Under the pieces are notes generated by a model, which was not told the origin of the DNA, did not search any database, and saw only the letters and a program-made list of their open reading frames with translations. This document shows positions 1 through 10,292 of a stretch of DNA of 64,000 nt, piece by piece (position 1 is the first letter of the stretch; each line of letters starts with the position of its first letter). Origin of the DNA: Charina bottae (taxonomy: Eukaryota; Chordata; Lepidosauria; Squamata; Charinaidae); contig JALMGJ010000017.1 of NCBI GenBank assembly GCA_023362775.1, forward strand, positions 22,289,001 through 22,353,000, in the 5' to 3' direction. A program made the translations under genes and the position numbers.

Positions 1-1455
1 GTCAGCAGCATCAATTCGGTAACATACAACATTGCCAAACACCTCTCTACCATACTAGCACCTCTAGTTGGACACTCTGAACACCACATCCATAATTCGG
101 AAGAATTTGTTTCCAAAGCAAAGATCCTGAAACTGGATACAGATGAAACTATGGTCTCCTTTGATGTGTCCTCCCTTTTCACCAGCATCCCCACCACTCA
201 TGCTCTATCCGCTGTCAGGAAGAGACTAGAAGAGGACAGCACCCTGGAAAGGAGAAGCCATCTCAACCCAAACCAGATCTGCCATCTTCTGGACCTGTGT
301 CTTAACACCACTTATTTCACATACAGAGGTGACTTTTACAGACAAAAACACGGCTGTGCCATGGGTTCTCCTGTGTCACCCATTGTGGCCAATTTATACA
401 TGGAAGAAGTGGAGAAGAAAGCACTCAACACATTCCAGGGAACGGTGCCCACCCACTGGTTTAGGTATGTGGATGACACCTGGGTCAAAATCAAGGCCCA
501 GGAAGTACAGGCCTTCACGGACCATATAAACACTATAGATGCCAACATTAGCTTCACCAGAGAAGACACCAAGGACAACAGACTGGCATTCCTAGACTGT
601 GAAGTCCTCATTGGGACCGGTGGCAAGCTAGAAATAGGGATCTACAGGAAACCCACACACACAGATCAATACCTGATGTTTGACTCCCACCATCCACTGC
701 AGCACAAACTAGGAGTCATCAGGACATTGTCACACAGAGCAGAAACCATCCCCACCTCCATGGATTCCAAAAAGAATGAAAAGCAGCATCTGAGAACAGC
801 TCTGCAGGCCTGTGGATATCCAAATTGGGCCTTCACCAAATCTAAGTCTACCAGACCTAAAACAGCGACAGATAGGGCTGAGACTCAGAGTAAACGGAAG
901 AACCTGGTCATTCCTTACATGGCTGGCGTGTCTGAAAAGATCAAACGGATATTTGGCAAACACCACATACCTGTATATTTCAAACCCACCAACACACTGA
1001 GACAGAGGCTTGTACACCCCAAAGATCAAACTCCAAAACACAAGGAAAGCAATGTAGTGTATGCAATCCAGTGCAGTGAGGAGTGCTCTGAACTCTACAT
1101 TGGAGAAACCAAACAACCTTTGTACAGGAGGATGGCCCAACACAGGAGAAGTAACACCACAGGACCAGAGTCAGCAGTTTATCTTCATCTAAAGGAAAAA
1201 GGACACTCATTTGAGGACATTAATGTTCACATTTTAGACAGAGAAGATAGGTGGTTTGAGAGAGGGGTCAAGGAATCCATTCATGCCAACTTGGAAAATC
1301 CTTCCTTGAATAGAGGTGGGGGCCTCAGGCATAACCTTTCCCCTATCTTCCTTCCTGCTTTGTCTTCTGTGCCTAGGAAGATTAAGACCATTTCACAAGC
1401 TCAACAGCAGCAGGGTAATCTTAACGATCCTCCTTTAGATGATAAAGGGACTTAG
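1..1455 (+). CDS. PLE polyprotein, partial: reverse transcriptase plus GIY-YIG endonuclease
   Basis: The frame is open from the first base to a TAG at 1453-1455, about 484 codons, so the N-terminus is missing and no start can be chosen. RT signs in order are an FDVSSLFTSIP block right after codon 51, the GCAMGSPVSP block (about 352-381), YVDD at 466-477 and an LAFLDCEV block. After a basic linker comes the C-terminal endonuclease: VVYAIQC near 1054, a CSEEC cysteine pair, and LYIGETK near 1094-1114. RT followed by a GIY-YIG nuclease is the hallmark of Penelope-like elements. The product would nick DNA and prime cDNA synthesis. The lack of stops or frameshifts suggests a fairly young insertion. 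Whether it is expressed cannot be judged. Confidence 0.85.
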   Translation, partial: VSSINSVTYNIAKHLSTILAPLVGHSEHHIHNSEEFVSKAKILKLDTDETMVSFDVSSLFTSIPTTHALSAVRKRLEEDSTLERRSHLNPNQICHLLDLCLNTTYFTYRGDFYRQKHGCAMGSPVSPIVANLYMEEVEKKALNTFQGTVPTHWFRYVDDTWVKIKAQEVQAFTDHINTIDANISFTREDTKDNRLAFLDCEVLIGTGGKLEIGIYRKPTHTDQYLMFDSHHPLQHKLGVIRTLSHRAETIPTSMDSKKNEKQHLRTALQACGYPNWAFTKSKSTRPKTATDRAETQSKRKNLVIPYMAGVSEKIKRIFGKHHIPVYFKPTNTLRQRLVHPKDQTPKHKESNVVYAIQCSEECSELYIGETKQPLYRRMAQHRRSNTTGPESAVYLHLKEKGHSFEDINVHILDREDRWFERGVKESIHANLENPSLNRGGGLRHNLSPIFLPALSSVPRKIKTISQAQQQQGNLNDPPLDDKGT

Positions 1456-1552
1456 AAACAAACATCTCAAAAATAACCATGACCTAGCCCCAGGTGCAAG
1501 GTCACACAGCCAGCCTAGAAACATATTTAAGGATTCCCTTACTAACTTTACT

Positions 1553-1592
1553 CAGACTGAAGAAGCTCCTTGGATAAGGAGTGAAACGTTTC
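1553..1592 (+). ncRNA. Hammerhead-ribozyme-like core in PLE 3' region
   Basis: CTGAAGA (1557-1563) is followed by a perfect 6-bp stem II (CTCCTT 1566-1571 with AAGGAG 1576-1581, loop GGAT) and then GAAACGTT (1583-1590). This matches the hammerhead order CUGANGA, stem II, GAAA, short stem III, UH. Hammerhead motifs are known in Penelope-like elements. Self-cleavage is inferred, and I did not establish a convincing stem I. Confidence 0.55.
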
Positions 1593-1672
1593 CACTAAGA
1601 AAATAGAAATCCAGTTGACATGATTCAAGCCACAGACTGTTCCACCTGGATGACTGAGAACCTTCATAGACA

Positions 1673-2165
1673 TAGTCTAGACAAGAGATGTCAAAAAAAA
1701 TATCTTGGAAGAGGGAAGTGGAGGAAAGAGTAAATCCAGTTTTGTACAGCTGTGTGACCAAGAAAGAGTTTTCACAAAATGTACTTTGAAAATCTTCAGC
1801 AGTTAAATTAGTGCTACCAGATCCGGGCTGAAAAAATCCTAACTAGACGACAGCAAAAAATACAAACAATGAACATTTTGATGCCGTTTAATGGTTGTCG
1901 GTATTTTTGCGGATTTGGTAGTTCGTTAAAATCTCAGCGGTTCACTCAGCTGATGAATCATAGAAAGCTGCGGGGGGGGGGGCGCGCTATGGAAATAGGT
2001 AAGCCCAATGCTATTACTTTGCTCTAAATCTAAAAAGATCTAGTCTATGTTCGCACAACGCACTGACCCACGAGCATCTAAACGATGTTTACTGAATTTA
2101 CTCAATTGCCTGGGTTTACCCAGTTCTTATAAACGGGATGCACTTATCAAGAACGAGTAGTAACT
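1673..2165. other. Intergenic stretch, no recognised feature
   Basis: Between the PLE end and the CpG-rich promoter region I see no coding or repeat signal apart from a run of ten G at about 1973-1982. Confidence 0.5.
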
Positions 2166-2169
2166 TATA

Positions 2170-3050
2170 ACAAAGCTAAAGCATTTGGGGCGCGGGAGCC
2201 ACGAATATGCTGACGGGAATTCCGGTGCATTGCTTGTTTCAATACACTTGGCAAAGGGAAGGGTTGGGATACGTGACGAAAAAACGACTGGGTTTGTTTT
2301 TCCCAAGGGCTTCCAGGTTGCGCAATTAGCGAATCTGCCGAAAGGTTTCTTTCCTAAATTCCACCGCGGCTCACATCCCTCCCTGATCTTCCTGTTGCCC
2401 GGATGGTCACGGCCATGGGAGCGTTTCTCTAGGAACTACGGCAAGAGGCGAGGACCAAGTCCTTCCGGCTTCTTCTCAGGCCACTTTTCCAGTCCTCTCG
2501 TCGAGTCCGTTCCATCCCGCTCCCAAGCGCCAGAGGGGGGCGGGGGCGGATGGGAAACGGGGCTGAGTTGAGAGAGGCGGCCTGCTTTGAGGGCCGGGGG
2601 TAGCTTTGACCACCGGGATGACTTTGCTGCACCACCTTTGCAGTGGCGACCGTCGCGACTGAAAGCTAGGGCTTCATCTTCCTCCTCCTCCTCCTCAGCC
2701 GTTGCCAGGCGAAGTGAGAGGGCGGGTCCGAAGGGGAGGGACCAGCCGATGGACCAGCCGGGCCTGGAGCTGAGCGCAGAGGAGCTGCTCTTCGGAAAGG
2801 CCTCGCAAAATGTGGGCGTAGCGTGGAGGCGAAGCAGCCCCTAGTCTTGCCGGGCCAAGGGCCCCTCGTCGCCCGTCGGAAGGCGCTCAGGAGGGAGCGC
2901 CTGGATAGGCGGATGCCGCCGCAGCTGCCCAGAGCCTGAGGCGGCGGCTCTTTCCTCCTCCTCCTCGGCTTCCCTCTCCGCCTCGCTCGGCCTCTCCCTC
3001 CTGCCTTGACCGACCAGCCGCTCGGCTTTCTTTCCTCACCCACCGCCACC
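2170..3050 (+). promoter_or_regulatory. CDC42BPB: CpG-rich promoter and 5'UTR region of CDC42BPB
   Basis: GC content and CpG density rise sharply here compared with the AT-rich surroundings and fall again inside intron 1 near 3300. Visible elements are a GC-box-like stretch at about 2536-2549, ETS-like TTCCGG at about 2463-2468, and a (TCC)n run at about 2674-2697. No clear TATA box is seen, as is usual for CpG-island promoters. The transcription start cannot be fixed from sequence alone. The 3' part must be 5'UTR because it runs straight into the start codon at 3051. Confidence 0.75.
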
Positions 3051-3228
3051 ATGTCGGCCAAGGTGCGGCTGAAGAAGCTGGAGCAGCTGCTGTTGGATGG
3101 GCCCCGGCGCAACGAAAGCGTCCTGAGCGTTGAGGCGCTGCTGGATCTCCTGGTCGGTCTCTACACCGAGTGCAGCCGCGACTCGCCGCTTCGCAGGGAC
3201 AGGCTCGTCTCCGACTTCCTCGAATGGG
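3051..3228 (+). CDS. CDC42BPB: CDC42BPB (MRCK-beta) coding exon 1
   Basis: This exon encodes residues 1-59 plus the first base of codon 60. The protein starts [18 protein letters not shown] and ends in DFLEW, matching the N-terminal helical region of MRCK-beta (MRCK-alpha starts MSGEVRLRQLEQ instead). MRCKs are CDC42/Rac-binding kinases that phosphorylate myosin-light-chain regulators and control actomyosin and cell shape. The ATG at 3051 has a strong context (CCGCCACCATG). The frame is open 45 nt upstream, but with no ATG. The donor is G|GTAAGA at 3229, leaving phase 1, which fits exon 2. It lies within the CpG island. Intron 1 is about 43 kb. Confidence 0.96.
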
Positions 3229-4333
3229 GTAAGAAAGGTGTGGGGGAGGGTAAGAGAACCGGCTTGGGAGTTTTGCTGGATCGCGGCTTGGCGTAGCTTG
3301 CGAAAGGGCGCCTTCCTCTCTGGTCGAACCCGGTTGAACTCAGTGCGACTTGTTTCCGAGTAGGCATGGATACGACTAAGCCTGTTCGTACTACGAGAGA
3401 AAGCGAGAGCGCCTATCTGTTAACAGGAGTTTGAGATTATCGGGTTGGGTAGTTCGTGGAAACCTGAGATGGAGATGTATATAAGGATAGATTTGGCTGC
3501 TGGTCCTTGGGGAAGGTAAAAAGGAAGAAGAATTACTGGAATAATTAACAGGTGGCTGGGAAAAGGAGCGCATCTCCTGTCAAATTGGCTAAGGCAGCAG
3601 GAGAACTGAGGATATTTACCTGATCATCGGGGATAGGTTCACTTTTAGGAGACTGGGATGGCAGAGAAATTAGACACTTTTGGAACAGGGGCTTAGTAGA
3701 TAATAAAGTGGTGTTTTGGTAAGGACACGGCAACAGTGCACAAAGAGAGAGCTATTTCTGTTGTAAAAGCTTACAGAGCCAGTCATGGGTATTTTTGGTG
3801 AGAAGAATCTCAGCTTATTGATTAGACTTCTGTTATGAGACTGGGAGTGGTAACAGGATGAAGGAAAGTGTCTTCACTCAGTGATGACTGATGTGCATTG
3901 GCTGCATCGAATTACAAAGATGGAAGAACCAAAGTATTATCCAAACTTGGAGAGCATTTTATTTTAAATAATCATTCATAATGACCTACAGTTGCAGAAA
4001 TAGGACTTGTATGAATTCAGTGGTAGCAGTGCTTCTGGACATGAATAGGAGATGGTAAGACCAGGGGACACAGTATGAGTTCACCTTGAATTATGGACTT
4101 TGTCAGTCTGTGTAACTTATAAGAAAAAGGGAAAGTTAGAATAGTATTGGTTGAGGGTGAATTAAGGAGAACAGGATGTGAATGAAAGATATGCTGCTTC
4201 TGCAAAATCAGAACAGACACTGTTTTAGGGCAGGAATTGTTACATATGGAATAGCTCCAGGTACTACTGTGATCAGAAAAGGGGAAATAGAGAACTAAGT
4301 CTAGCAAGAACTATATGCTAGGAACTTTGTGAA
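3229..4333 (+). other. CDC42BPB intron 1, 5' part; no recognised feature
   Basis: GC-rich for the first 100 nt as the tail of the CpG island, then ordinary intron sequence. I see no exon with paired splice sites and no clear repeat. Confidence 0.5.
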
Positions 4334-4334
4334 G

Positions 4335-4600
4335 GAAATTTATCTATCCATCCATCCATCCATCCATCCATCCATCCATCCCGCCTTTATTATTTTTATA
4401 AATAACTCAAGGCGGGGAACATACCTATTATTCCTTCCTCCTCCTATTTTCCCCACAACAGCAACCCTGTGAGGTGAGTTGGGCTGAGAGAGAGTGACTG
4501 GCCCAAGGTCACCCAGCTGGCTTTCATGCCTAAGGCGGGACTAGAACTCACAGACTCCTGGTTTCTAGCCCGTTGCCTTAACCACTAGACCAAACTGGCA
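4335..4600 (-). mobile_element. tRNA-derived MIR/CORE-like SINE with (ATCC)n tail
   Basis: Read on the - strand it starts GCCAGTTTGGTCTAGTGGTTAA (A-box region), has a GAGTTCTAGTCC B-box, then the MIR/CORE-like phrase GGGTGACCTTGGGCCAGTCA, then CACCTCACAGGGTTGC, and ends with a TATTTATAAAAATAATAAAGGCGGG tail and a tetranucleotide repeat (about 4336-4381). The same family occurs at 38743 and 57138, with older copies at 6540 and 21150. Confidence 0.8.
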
Positions 4601-5584
4601 TATTGTTGGCAGTTTAAGAAAATGGGACTAATCAACACAGCCCATGGAGCTCTTGACAGAAATATTGTATTTATCTGAAATGAGAAGTGAAGAAAAGTCA
4701 GAAGACACTTTTATATTCAAAGCTGTAGGAAGGAAGTCCTCACATCCTGAAGGTGACAGTTCAGACTGTCATCCTGACTAATATGGGGGGGATGGATTAG
4801 ATTCCATTAATAGCACAGCCAGATGGACTATTAGGAGAGATGTGGGATGAATTCACAGCTAGAATTAGTTTAAATGAAGAATTTTTCTTCACTGTATCCT
4901 AGATAAGAATTTGGGGTCAGTGCTACTTACAGTAACTGAGGAATCCATTGCACCTTCTTGGTGTGCTGTAATATAGGAGGCTCCAAGGAATTTAGTAACA
5001 GGGTAATGCGGTAGAAGGAAAGGAAGATAAATCTTTGCACCTCTTCATTCCCTTCCTGAACTTTTTTTTTAAAAATTCATCCTTCCATTACAAGCATATA
5101 AATCAAATAATAAAGCAAGCAAGCAAGCAAGCTTGGAATCCCCAGTGTGGGATTCCATCAACACATTCTTAGTGCTCAGCAACCTTGCTGCCTAATTTTC
5201 TAGATTATTTTGATTAAGAAAATGGATGGGAAGTTAGCATGCTGCAAAACAAAGTGCCAGGCTCAATCAGAACCTGATTTTCCCACAAAACCTCTGAGTG
5301 CCACATAAACTTCAGAGGCATTCTTAGAAAATAAAATGGTGGTAAGCTGCAACCTTGTGCGTTGCTTGCATCCATCTTGGCAAGTGTTTTGTGAGAGTGA
5401 AAGGGTCTAAGCAAACTTGGGCCACAGAGTTTGGCTTGGAAAACACCATGCTGTGATGCTCCCCATAGTGCAACACTGTTAGAACTCCATAGAGCCAAAG
5501 TTAGTGCTTGAACCAAAGACCTGTTACCCAAGGGTGACCCTTGAGATGGGAGCCAGCAAGGCCCATAAGAATACTGCATAGAAA
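4601..5584 (+). other. Intron 1, unassigned
   Basis: No supported feature except a short (AAGC)n run near 5115-5132 followed by a small hairpin (GGAATCCCCAGTGTGGGATTCC region). Confidence 0.5.
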
Positions 5585-6273
5585 TGCTAAGTGTTAAGCT
5601 CTGAAACTAATTCTAACTCTCTCAGGAATGCATACCAGCCTGGGACCACCCATCTCGTCAGCATCCCCTTCCTGAGACAAGCTAACATGTTTACCTGGCT
5701 TTTCTGTAGTAAACCCTTTATTTCCCTCCTAGGATGTGAATGTGCAAAGATGTGATTTTATGATTTTGACCTCTTGTAACTTACTTTGCTTGTATAATCC
5801 AAATGTTCCTAAACCGTTACTCTTATCTGTATAAGATGCAAGTATTAATCAGTGTCCTCCAGGATGAACCCATAGAACAATTGGTGTGAATGTTCACAGG
5901 CCCATCTCTTTGTAACTATGTTAATAACCCACGTCACCTCATGACCTGACGGATCCCAGAATCCCTCAGCCCTGGGCGGGACCCTGATCCCCAAAAGCTA
6001 GCCAATCCCGGGGAATGGTCAGAGGACACCTCACCCACATATGGGCATACCATCATCATCACTTCCTGCTTGTATTTTGTATAAAAGTTTGTGCTCTACT
6101 GTACTTGAGAATGGCTGCTCCACTCAGAGGTCACCTGCACGTGACACCTGTAGGACTGCCATCCAGCAACCTTGCTTGGCGCCAAATAAATTTGCTGCTG
6201 TTCCTTTTACAAAGTCTCAGTTGTGTACTTGGTATTTCTCTAAGAGGCGCGTGGTAAGTTTTGGTGCCTTACA
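5585..6273 (+). mobile_element. Probable solo LTR of an endogenous retrovirus
   Basis: The stretch looks like an LTR in + orientation. It has a U3-like region with GC-rich direct-repeat-like segments, a TATAAAA box at 6080-6086, and an AATAAA signal at 6185-6190 about 100 nt downstream, with a GT-rich stretch (AGTTGTGTACTTGG) after it. It ends near TTTTGGTGCC, which resembles the LTR/primer-site edge of some class I ERVs. Possible termini are TGCTAAG and CTTACA. Matching target duplications were not found, so the boundaries are approximate. No retroviral gene follows. Confidence 0.5.
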
Positions 6274-6539
6274 AGAGTGCTCGCAATATGTGCTCAGAGG
6301 CCCAAATGCTTGGTTCAAAAGGCTATGTCCAATGCTAGTTTAGAATGTAGCCTTAGGATGCAGTGGATCCATACCAGAATGCTTCTTGTTGGCTTTTCTG
6401 ATGATACGATCTCGCATTGGAAATTGGAGGAGGTATTTTACAATCCAAGGTTGGAAATTCCTGGTTCTGATATTGGAGGGGAGAATTTTTCATGAATTTT
6501 ATGAACCTCTCATGAGGACAAAACGATTGCAACTTTTTT

Positions 6540-6725
6540 TTATTTCTTAGATTTATATCCTTTCTTTCCTTCAGGAGCTCATGTAGCACTCTCAATTTTA
6601 TTCCAGCAGTCCTGTGAGGAAGGTTAGGCTGAAAGAGAGAGAATCCAATAGAATGGATTTAAACCTGAGTCTCCCCAGTCTCAGTTCAATATATTTATCA
6701 GTACACAACACTTGCTCTCTTAGAG
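6540..6725 (-). mobile_element. Old MIR/CORE-like SINE fragment
   Basis: Diverged - strand copy of the SINE at 4335. The recognisable parts are the TTTATTTCTTAGATTTATATCC tail side, CAGTCCTGTGAGGAAGGTTAGGCTGA, and AACCTGAGTCTCC. The 5' tRNA-like part is nearly unrecognisable. Confidence 0.5.
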
Positions 6726-6925
6726 AGTTACTTTTCTAATTTAGAACTTATTAATTTAGAGATTATTAAGATACGTATTGAAAATATGACAGTGAAGTAT
6801 CATTGGCCTAGTGCCAGGTTAAGCTTATCCTGACCTGTGGACAGGATAAGACAAATGAAAAGCAGGTAGTCACGTTCCATAAAATACACCAAGTCTTGTA
6901 CTATTGTATCCACTGTTAGGGTTAT

Positions 6926-7009
6926 GTTTAGCATCAAATATTCAGAGGAAAAAGTTTAGCATCAAATATTCAGAGGAAAAAGTTTAGCATCAAATATTCA
7001 GAGGAAAAA
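6926..7009. repeat. 28-bp tandem repeat, 3 copies
   Basis: Three head-to-tail copies (6926-6953, 6954-6981, 6982-7009) of a unit starting GTTTAGCATCAAATATTCAG and ending AGGAAAAA. They look identical by eye, so the array is recent. Confidence 0.9.
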
Positions 7010-7049
7010 GTTATGTCAACCCTTTTTATATATCTTAAGAATTATTCTA

Positions 7050-7365
7050 AAATGGGCATGATGGCTCAGTGGTTAAGACGCCAGGCTTGTCGATTGGAAG
7101 GTCGGCGGTTTGAGACCCAAGTGCCGCATGACAGTGAGCTCCTGCACTCGCCCCAGCTCTTGCCAACCTAGCAATTCGAAAGCATTAAAATGCAAGTAGA
7201 GAAATAGGTACCACTTCGGTGGGATGGTAACAGCATTCCGCACACGTCATGCCAACCACATGACCGTGGAAGCGTCTTCAGACAGCGCTAGCTCTTAGGC
7301 TAAGAAACAGAGATGAGCACCGCCCCCTAGAGTCGGACACGACTGTGCAGGGGAAAACCTTTACC
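7050..7365 (+). mobile_element. Sauria SINE, full length, with 14-bp TSD
   Basis: The tRNA-like head (ATGGCTCAGTGGTTAAGACG, B-box GGTTTGAGACC) is followed by the conserved middle (GCCAACCTAGCAATTCGAAA, GGTACCACTTCGGTGGG) and the Bov-B-like 3' tail (CCCCCTAGAGTCGGACACGACT). It is flanked by the direct repeat TAAGAATTATTCTA at 7036-7049 and 7366-7379. The shared tail is how these SINEs use the Bov-B retrotransposition machinery, two copies of which lie in this window. Confidence 0.93.
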
Positions 7366-7398
7366 TAAGAATTATTCTATGGTAACCTAATGCAATCC

Positions 7399-7451
7399 AT
7401 GTATGTATGTATGTATGTATGTATACATACATACATACATACATACATACG
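7399..7451. repeat. (ATGT)n/(ATAC)n palindromic microsatellite
   Basis: An ATGT run passes through GTATACATAC into an ATAC run, so the two halves are inverted complements and could form a hairpin. Confidence 0.9.
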
Positions 7452-7452
7452 G

Positions 7453-9300
7453 TTAATTTAAAAAAATGTTCCTGATAAGGGGCATGAATTTGTAATATAT
7501 CAGTTTAGCATTCAGTTCTCAAATGCTGGACATTACTTTTTTTTAATTGGTGGAGTACTTCTGACCGTGTCTTTGTTTCTGTAAATTCAGTCAACATAAT
7601 CACTGACCAGCATAAGATAATAACATATGGATTTACAAAATTTAGCTGCAGATTAACACCTATAATTTAATAATAGCCTATGCTTAATAAATTGTATAGA
7701 AAGTAAAATAATGACATGGAACATGAAAACTATATATTTTGGAACTCAAAACTATAAAACTGTAACACTTACTGTACTATAACATGTAAGATTAGTTATT
7801 AATTTAGCTTTAATTAAACTTACTATATAAATTCACTTCCCCTTTAGTTAGTGGTGATTAGGGTTTGTCTTTTCTATTAGAAGAGTGTTTTTTTTAAAGT
7901 GTGATAATTTCTGTAGGAAGAGGTACATAATATAAGTGATGAGGAATATTTTACTTGTTCTTAATGATACTTAGTACTACACTAAAATGTGAGAACATCT
8001 GGTTCTCAATTTCTGAATGGACCAGTGCTTTTTGTTTTACATTAACCCACTAAGAGGATTCACTTCCTGCAGTCATCTATTGACATCAATAAGCCCTTTA
8101 ACTGAATAATTAAACACTACTTGACATCTACTTTGAAAGCTCATAGAATTGATTAGTTTTGTGGCAGATATACATTATACTTTCATCATAGTGGATTCTT
8201 TTTATATTTGTATAAGCAGTTGATATGTATAAATTGCTATGTTCCATTTTGGAGACTGTTAATTTGTACTGGATAACAAAAACATTCATTTCTAGAACCA
8301 AATACTTTCTAATTTTGATTTTATTCTTATAAGCTCCATGCTGATATTGGACTAGTTCAGTTTAGATACTAGGTGTGAGCGTAATGTATTGTTTTGCAAA
8401 TATTGAAAGGTATGTGCGCACCTCTGTCTGTTAGAAAGAAGTATATTTTAGACTATTTCCTTAATATTTAAACAAGTATTTGTTTTAAGGGGTGGCCCAG
8501 CTAGTGTGTAACTCTCCATTATATTACTAGCACTTATAAGGCAACAACAAGGAAATGCTAAATAGTTCAGTATCCTGAACTTTTTCAATATATTGCCTTG
8601 CAACTATAACAGCTATTCCCCCTCCATTAATTCTTTCCTTTAAGAAATACACTTACTATTTTTTTTGTCTCTTGTCATATTTCATTTAACTTAAGTTGTA
8701 TTATAGCAGAATTAGGAAATAGTTGAACATTAATTCACATGTTGATGCCAATGTTTGCTGTAGTAACTTTTGCCAAGATACATAAAATGGGGAAGTTTGA
8801 TTGCTCAGTAGAAGAGTACATGCTTTGGATTTAGAAGATTCCAAACATTCTAAGCAAAATGAATTAATAGGCTAATTCAGTACAAAACAGCTTCATATAC
8901 TTTAGTGGGATGACTGAAATATATAATAAGTAACAGCTTTTTTTTTAGTTTAGAAATAAAAGCACTTTTGTAGTGAATGGTGGGTTATATATCATATGAA
9001 AGGACAAGATGAAAATATCAGTACACTCAAGTTTAGAAAACTATTCATATGACTAATGACTTAGTCATTAGTATAAGTTCATTTGCTAAGAAGTAAGACA
9101 TTGGAATACACAATTGTACAGAAGTGCAATATTCAGATCTGAAGTGGTGCTTCAGATCCAGTATAGGCACTGTTCCTGTACTTATTGGCTGCTCCTTAGA
9201 AGAGCTGCATTTTTTCCTACACAGGCTCAAGAACATAGACACTTGAATTAAGGAGGCCAAGTCAACCAAATCAGTGGTCAGACATATTTTATTTCTTCAG
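7453..9300 (+). other. Intron 1, AT-rich, no recognised feature
   Basis: I see no coding signal, RNA gene or identifiable repeat in this stretch. Confidence 0.45.
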
Positions 9301-9302
9301 TA

Positions 9303-9691
9303 TAGGTAGTCCTCGCTTAACGGCTGTTCGTTTAATGATGGTCCGAAGTTATGATAGCCTTGGAAAAAGTGCTTTACGACCTGTACTCACACTTACAACT
9401 GTCGCAAACCATCGCACCACCCCAGTGTCAGGTGATCGCAATTCAGGCACTTGGCAGCTGGCTTGCATTTACAACCAGTTGCGGTGTCCTGCAGTCATGT
9501 GATTGCGATTTGCAACCTCTTTTGCTGGTTTCTGGCAAAAAACATCCATTGGGGAAGCTGGATTCACTTAAGAACCGTCATAAAAATGGTGGTAAAATTG
9601 GGTCCAGTCACGTGGTGACTCACTTAACGACCATACCGCTTAACAACCAATTTCCTGGTCTCTATTGTGATCGGTAAGCGAGGACTACCTG
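9303..9691. mobile_element. TA-flanked MITE with CAGGTAGTCCTCG-type TIRs
   Basis: The left end TAGGTAGTCCTCGCTTAACG and right end AAGCGAGGACTACCTG are inverted repeats. The interior is full of short motifs such as CGCTTAACGACC and CACGTGAC. The left flank is TA. Related copies are at 27749-28366 (clean TA duplication) and about 40442-40799. The end sequence and TA target suggest a Tc1/mariner superfamily (pogo/Tigger-like) non-autonomous element; no transposase is seen. Confidence 0.75.
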
Positions 9692-9979
9692 TTGTTGGTT
9701 CTGGCGTTCTGATTTTGAAGTGGCAGCATACATAGTAAAACACGAGTTTCTCCAATAATGTAATTAGAAAACACTTTTTTCACATTGTACCTACAGGAAC
9801 TTTAGGTAAAAACAACTTTTATAGTCAGAGTACTATTTCCTGACCATAAGAACTGTGAGATAGATAGATAGTTGCATCATGGCAGTTACAGGTGAATATT
9901 ATTGCAACCTACAAAAATGCAGTACTGAAATTACTTATGCCAACTGTACCTCAAGACAGAAATAAAGGCAATGTTGAAA

Positions 9980-10292
9980 CTATTCTGTAGCAGCCCCTGC
10001 CCTGTGGAACACTCATCCCGTTGAGATTCAGCAGGCCCCCACCCTCTTAGCCTTCTGTAAATTGGTGAAGAGCTGGCTTTTCCCTTAGGCTCTGGGGCAA
10101 TAAGGTTGGAGCCCAGGGATTGGAGAGGTGAATGGGTATAGTTGTGGACTGGGTGCCTGGTTTTTCTTGATTTTCCTTCTTTTCTTTTTGTACTGGTTTT
10201 ATTGTTTGTGTTTTTATTACTGTTATTAGCTGTCCAGAGTTATGTGCTACAAGATGGGCAGCTATATAAATTGTTTAAATAAATAAAATAAA
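9980..10292 (+). mobile_element. CR1/L3-type LINE 3' end
   Basis: Begins with the decayed C-terminal ORF2 motif (CCCTGTGGAACACTCATCCCG, i.e. the LWNTLP-type block), continues as a T-rich 3'UTR, and ends GCTGTCCAGAGTTATG...GATGGGCAGC followed by AAATAAAATAAAATA. Confidence 0.7.

Larger units (their letters stand above)
1..1672 (+). mobile_element. Penelope-like retroelement (family 1), 5' end outside window
   Basis: The unit consists of an open RT/GIY-YIG frame (to 1455) and a roughly 217-nt 3' untranslated part that ends near 1671 in CATAGAC. The same 3' end recurs, sometimes inverted, at 12780-13640, 21698-23474 and 38803-38928, which defines this terminus. The last 34 nt (1638-1671) are the extension present on only one arm of the inverted dimers elsewhere in the window. 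A hammerhead-like core lies at 1557-1587. No target-site duplication can be checked because the 5' end is off the window. It sits about 1.4 kb upstream of the CDC42BPB start codon, on the same strand. Confidence 0.88.

Noticed and set aside
2185..2571. Open frame of 128 residues in the CpG-rich region
   Set aside because: GC-rich promoter DNA has few stops. There is no domain and no splice link to the kinase exons.
3006..3050. Upstream extension of the CDC42BPB frame by 15 codons
   Set aside because: The first codon there is TTG. The ATG at 3051 has a strong Kozak context and matches the MRCK-beta N-terminus.
6926..7009. CRISPR-like repeat array
   Set aside because: Three 28-bp copies are directly abutting with no spacers, in a vertebrate intron.
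7054..7130. tRNA gene on the + strand
   Set aside because: The A and B boxes belong to a Sauria SINE head with a TSD around the whole element; there is no intact cloverleaf.
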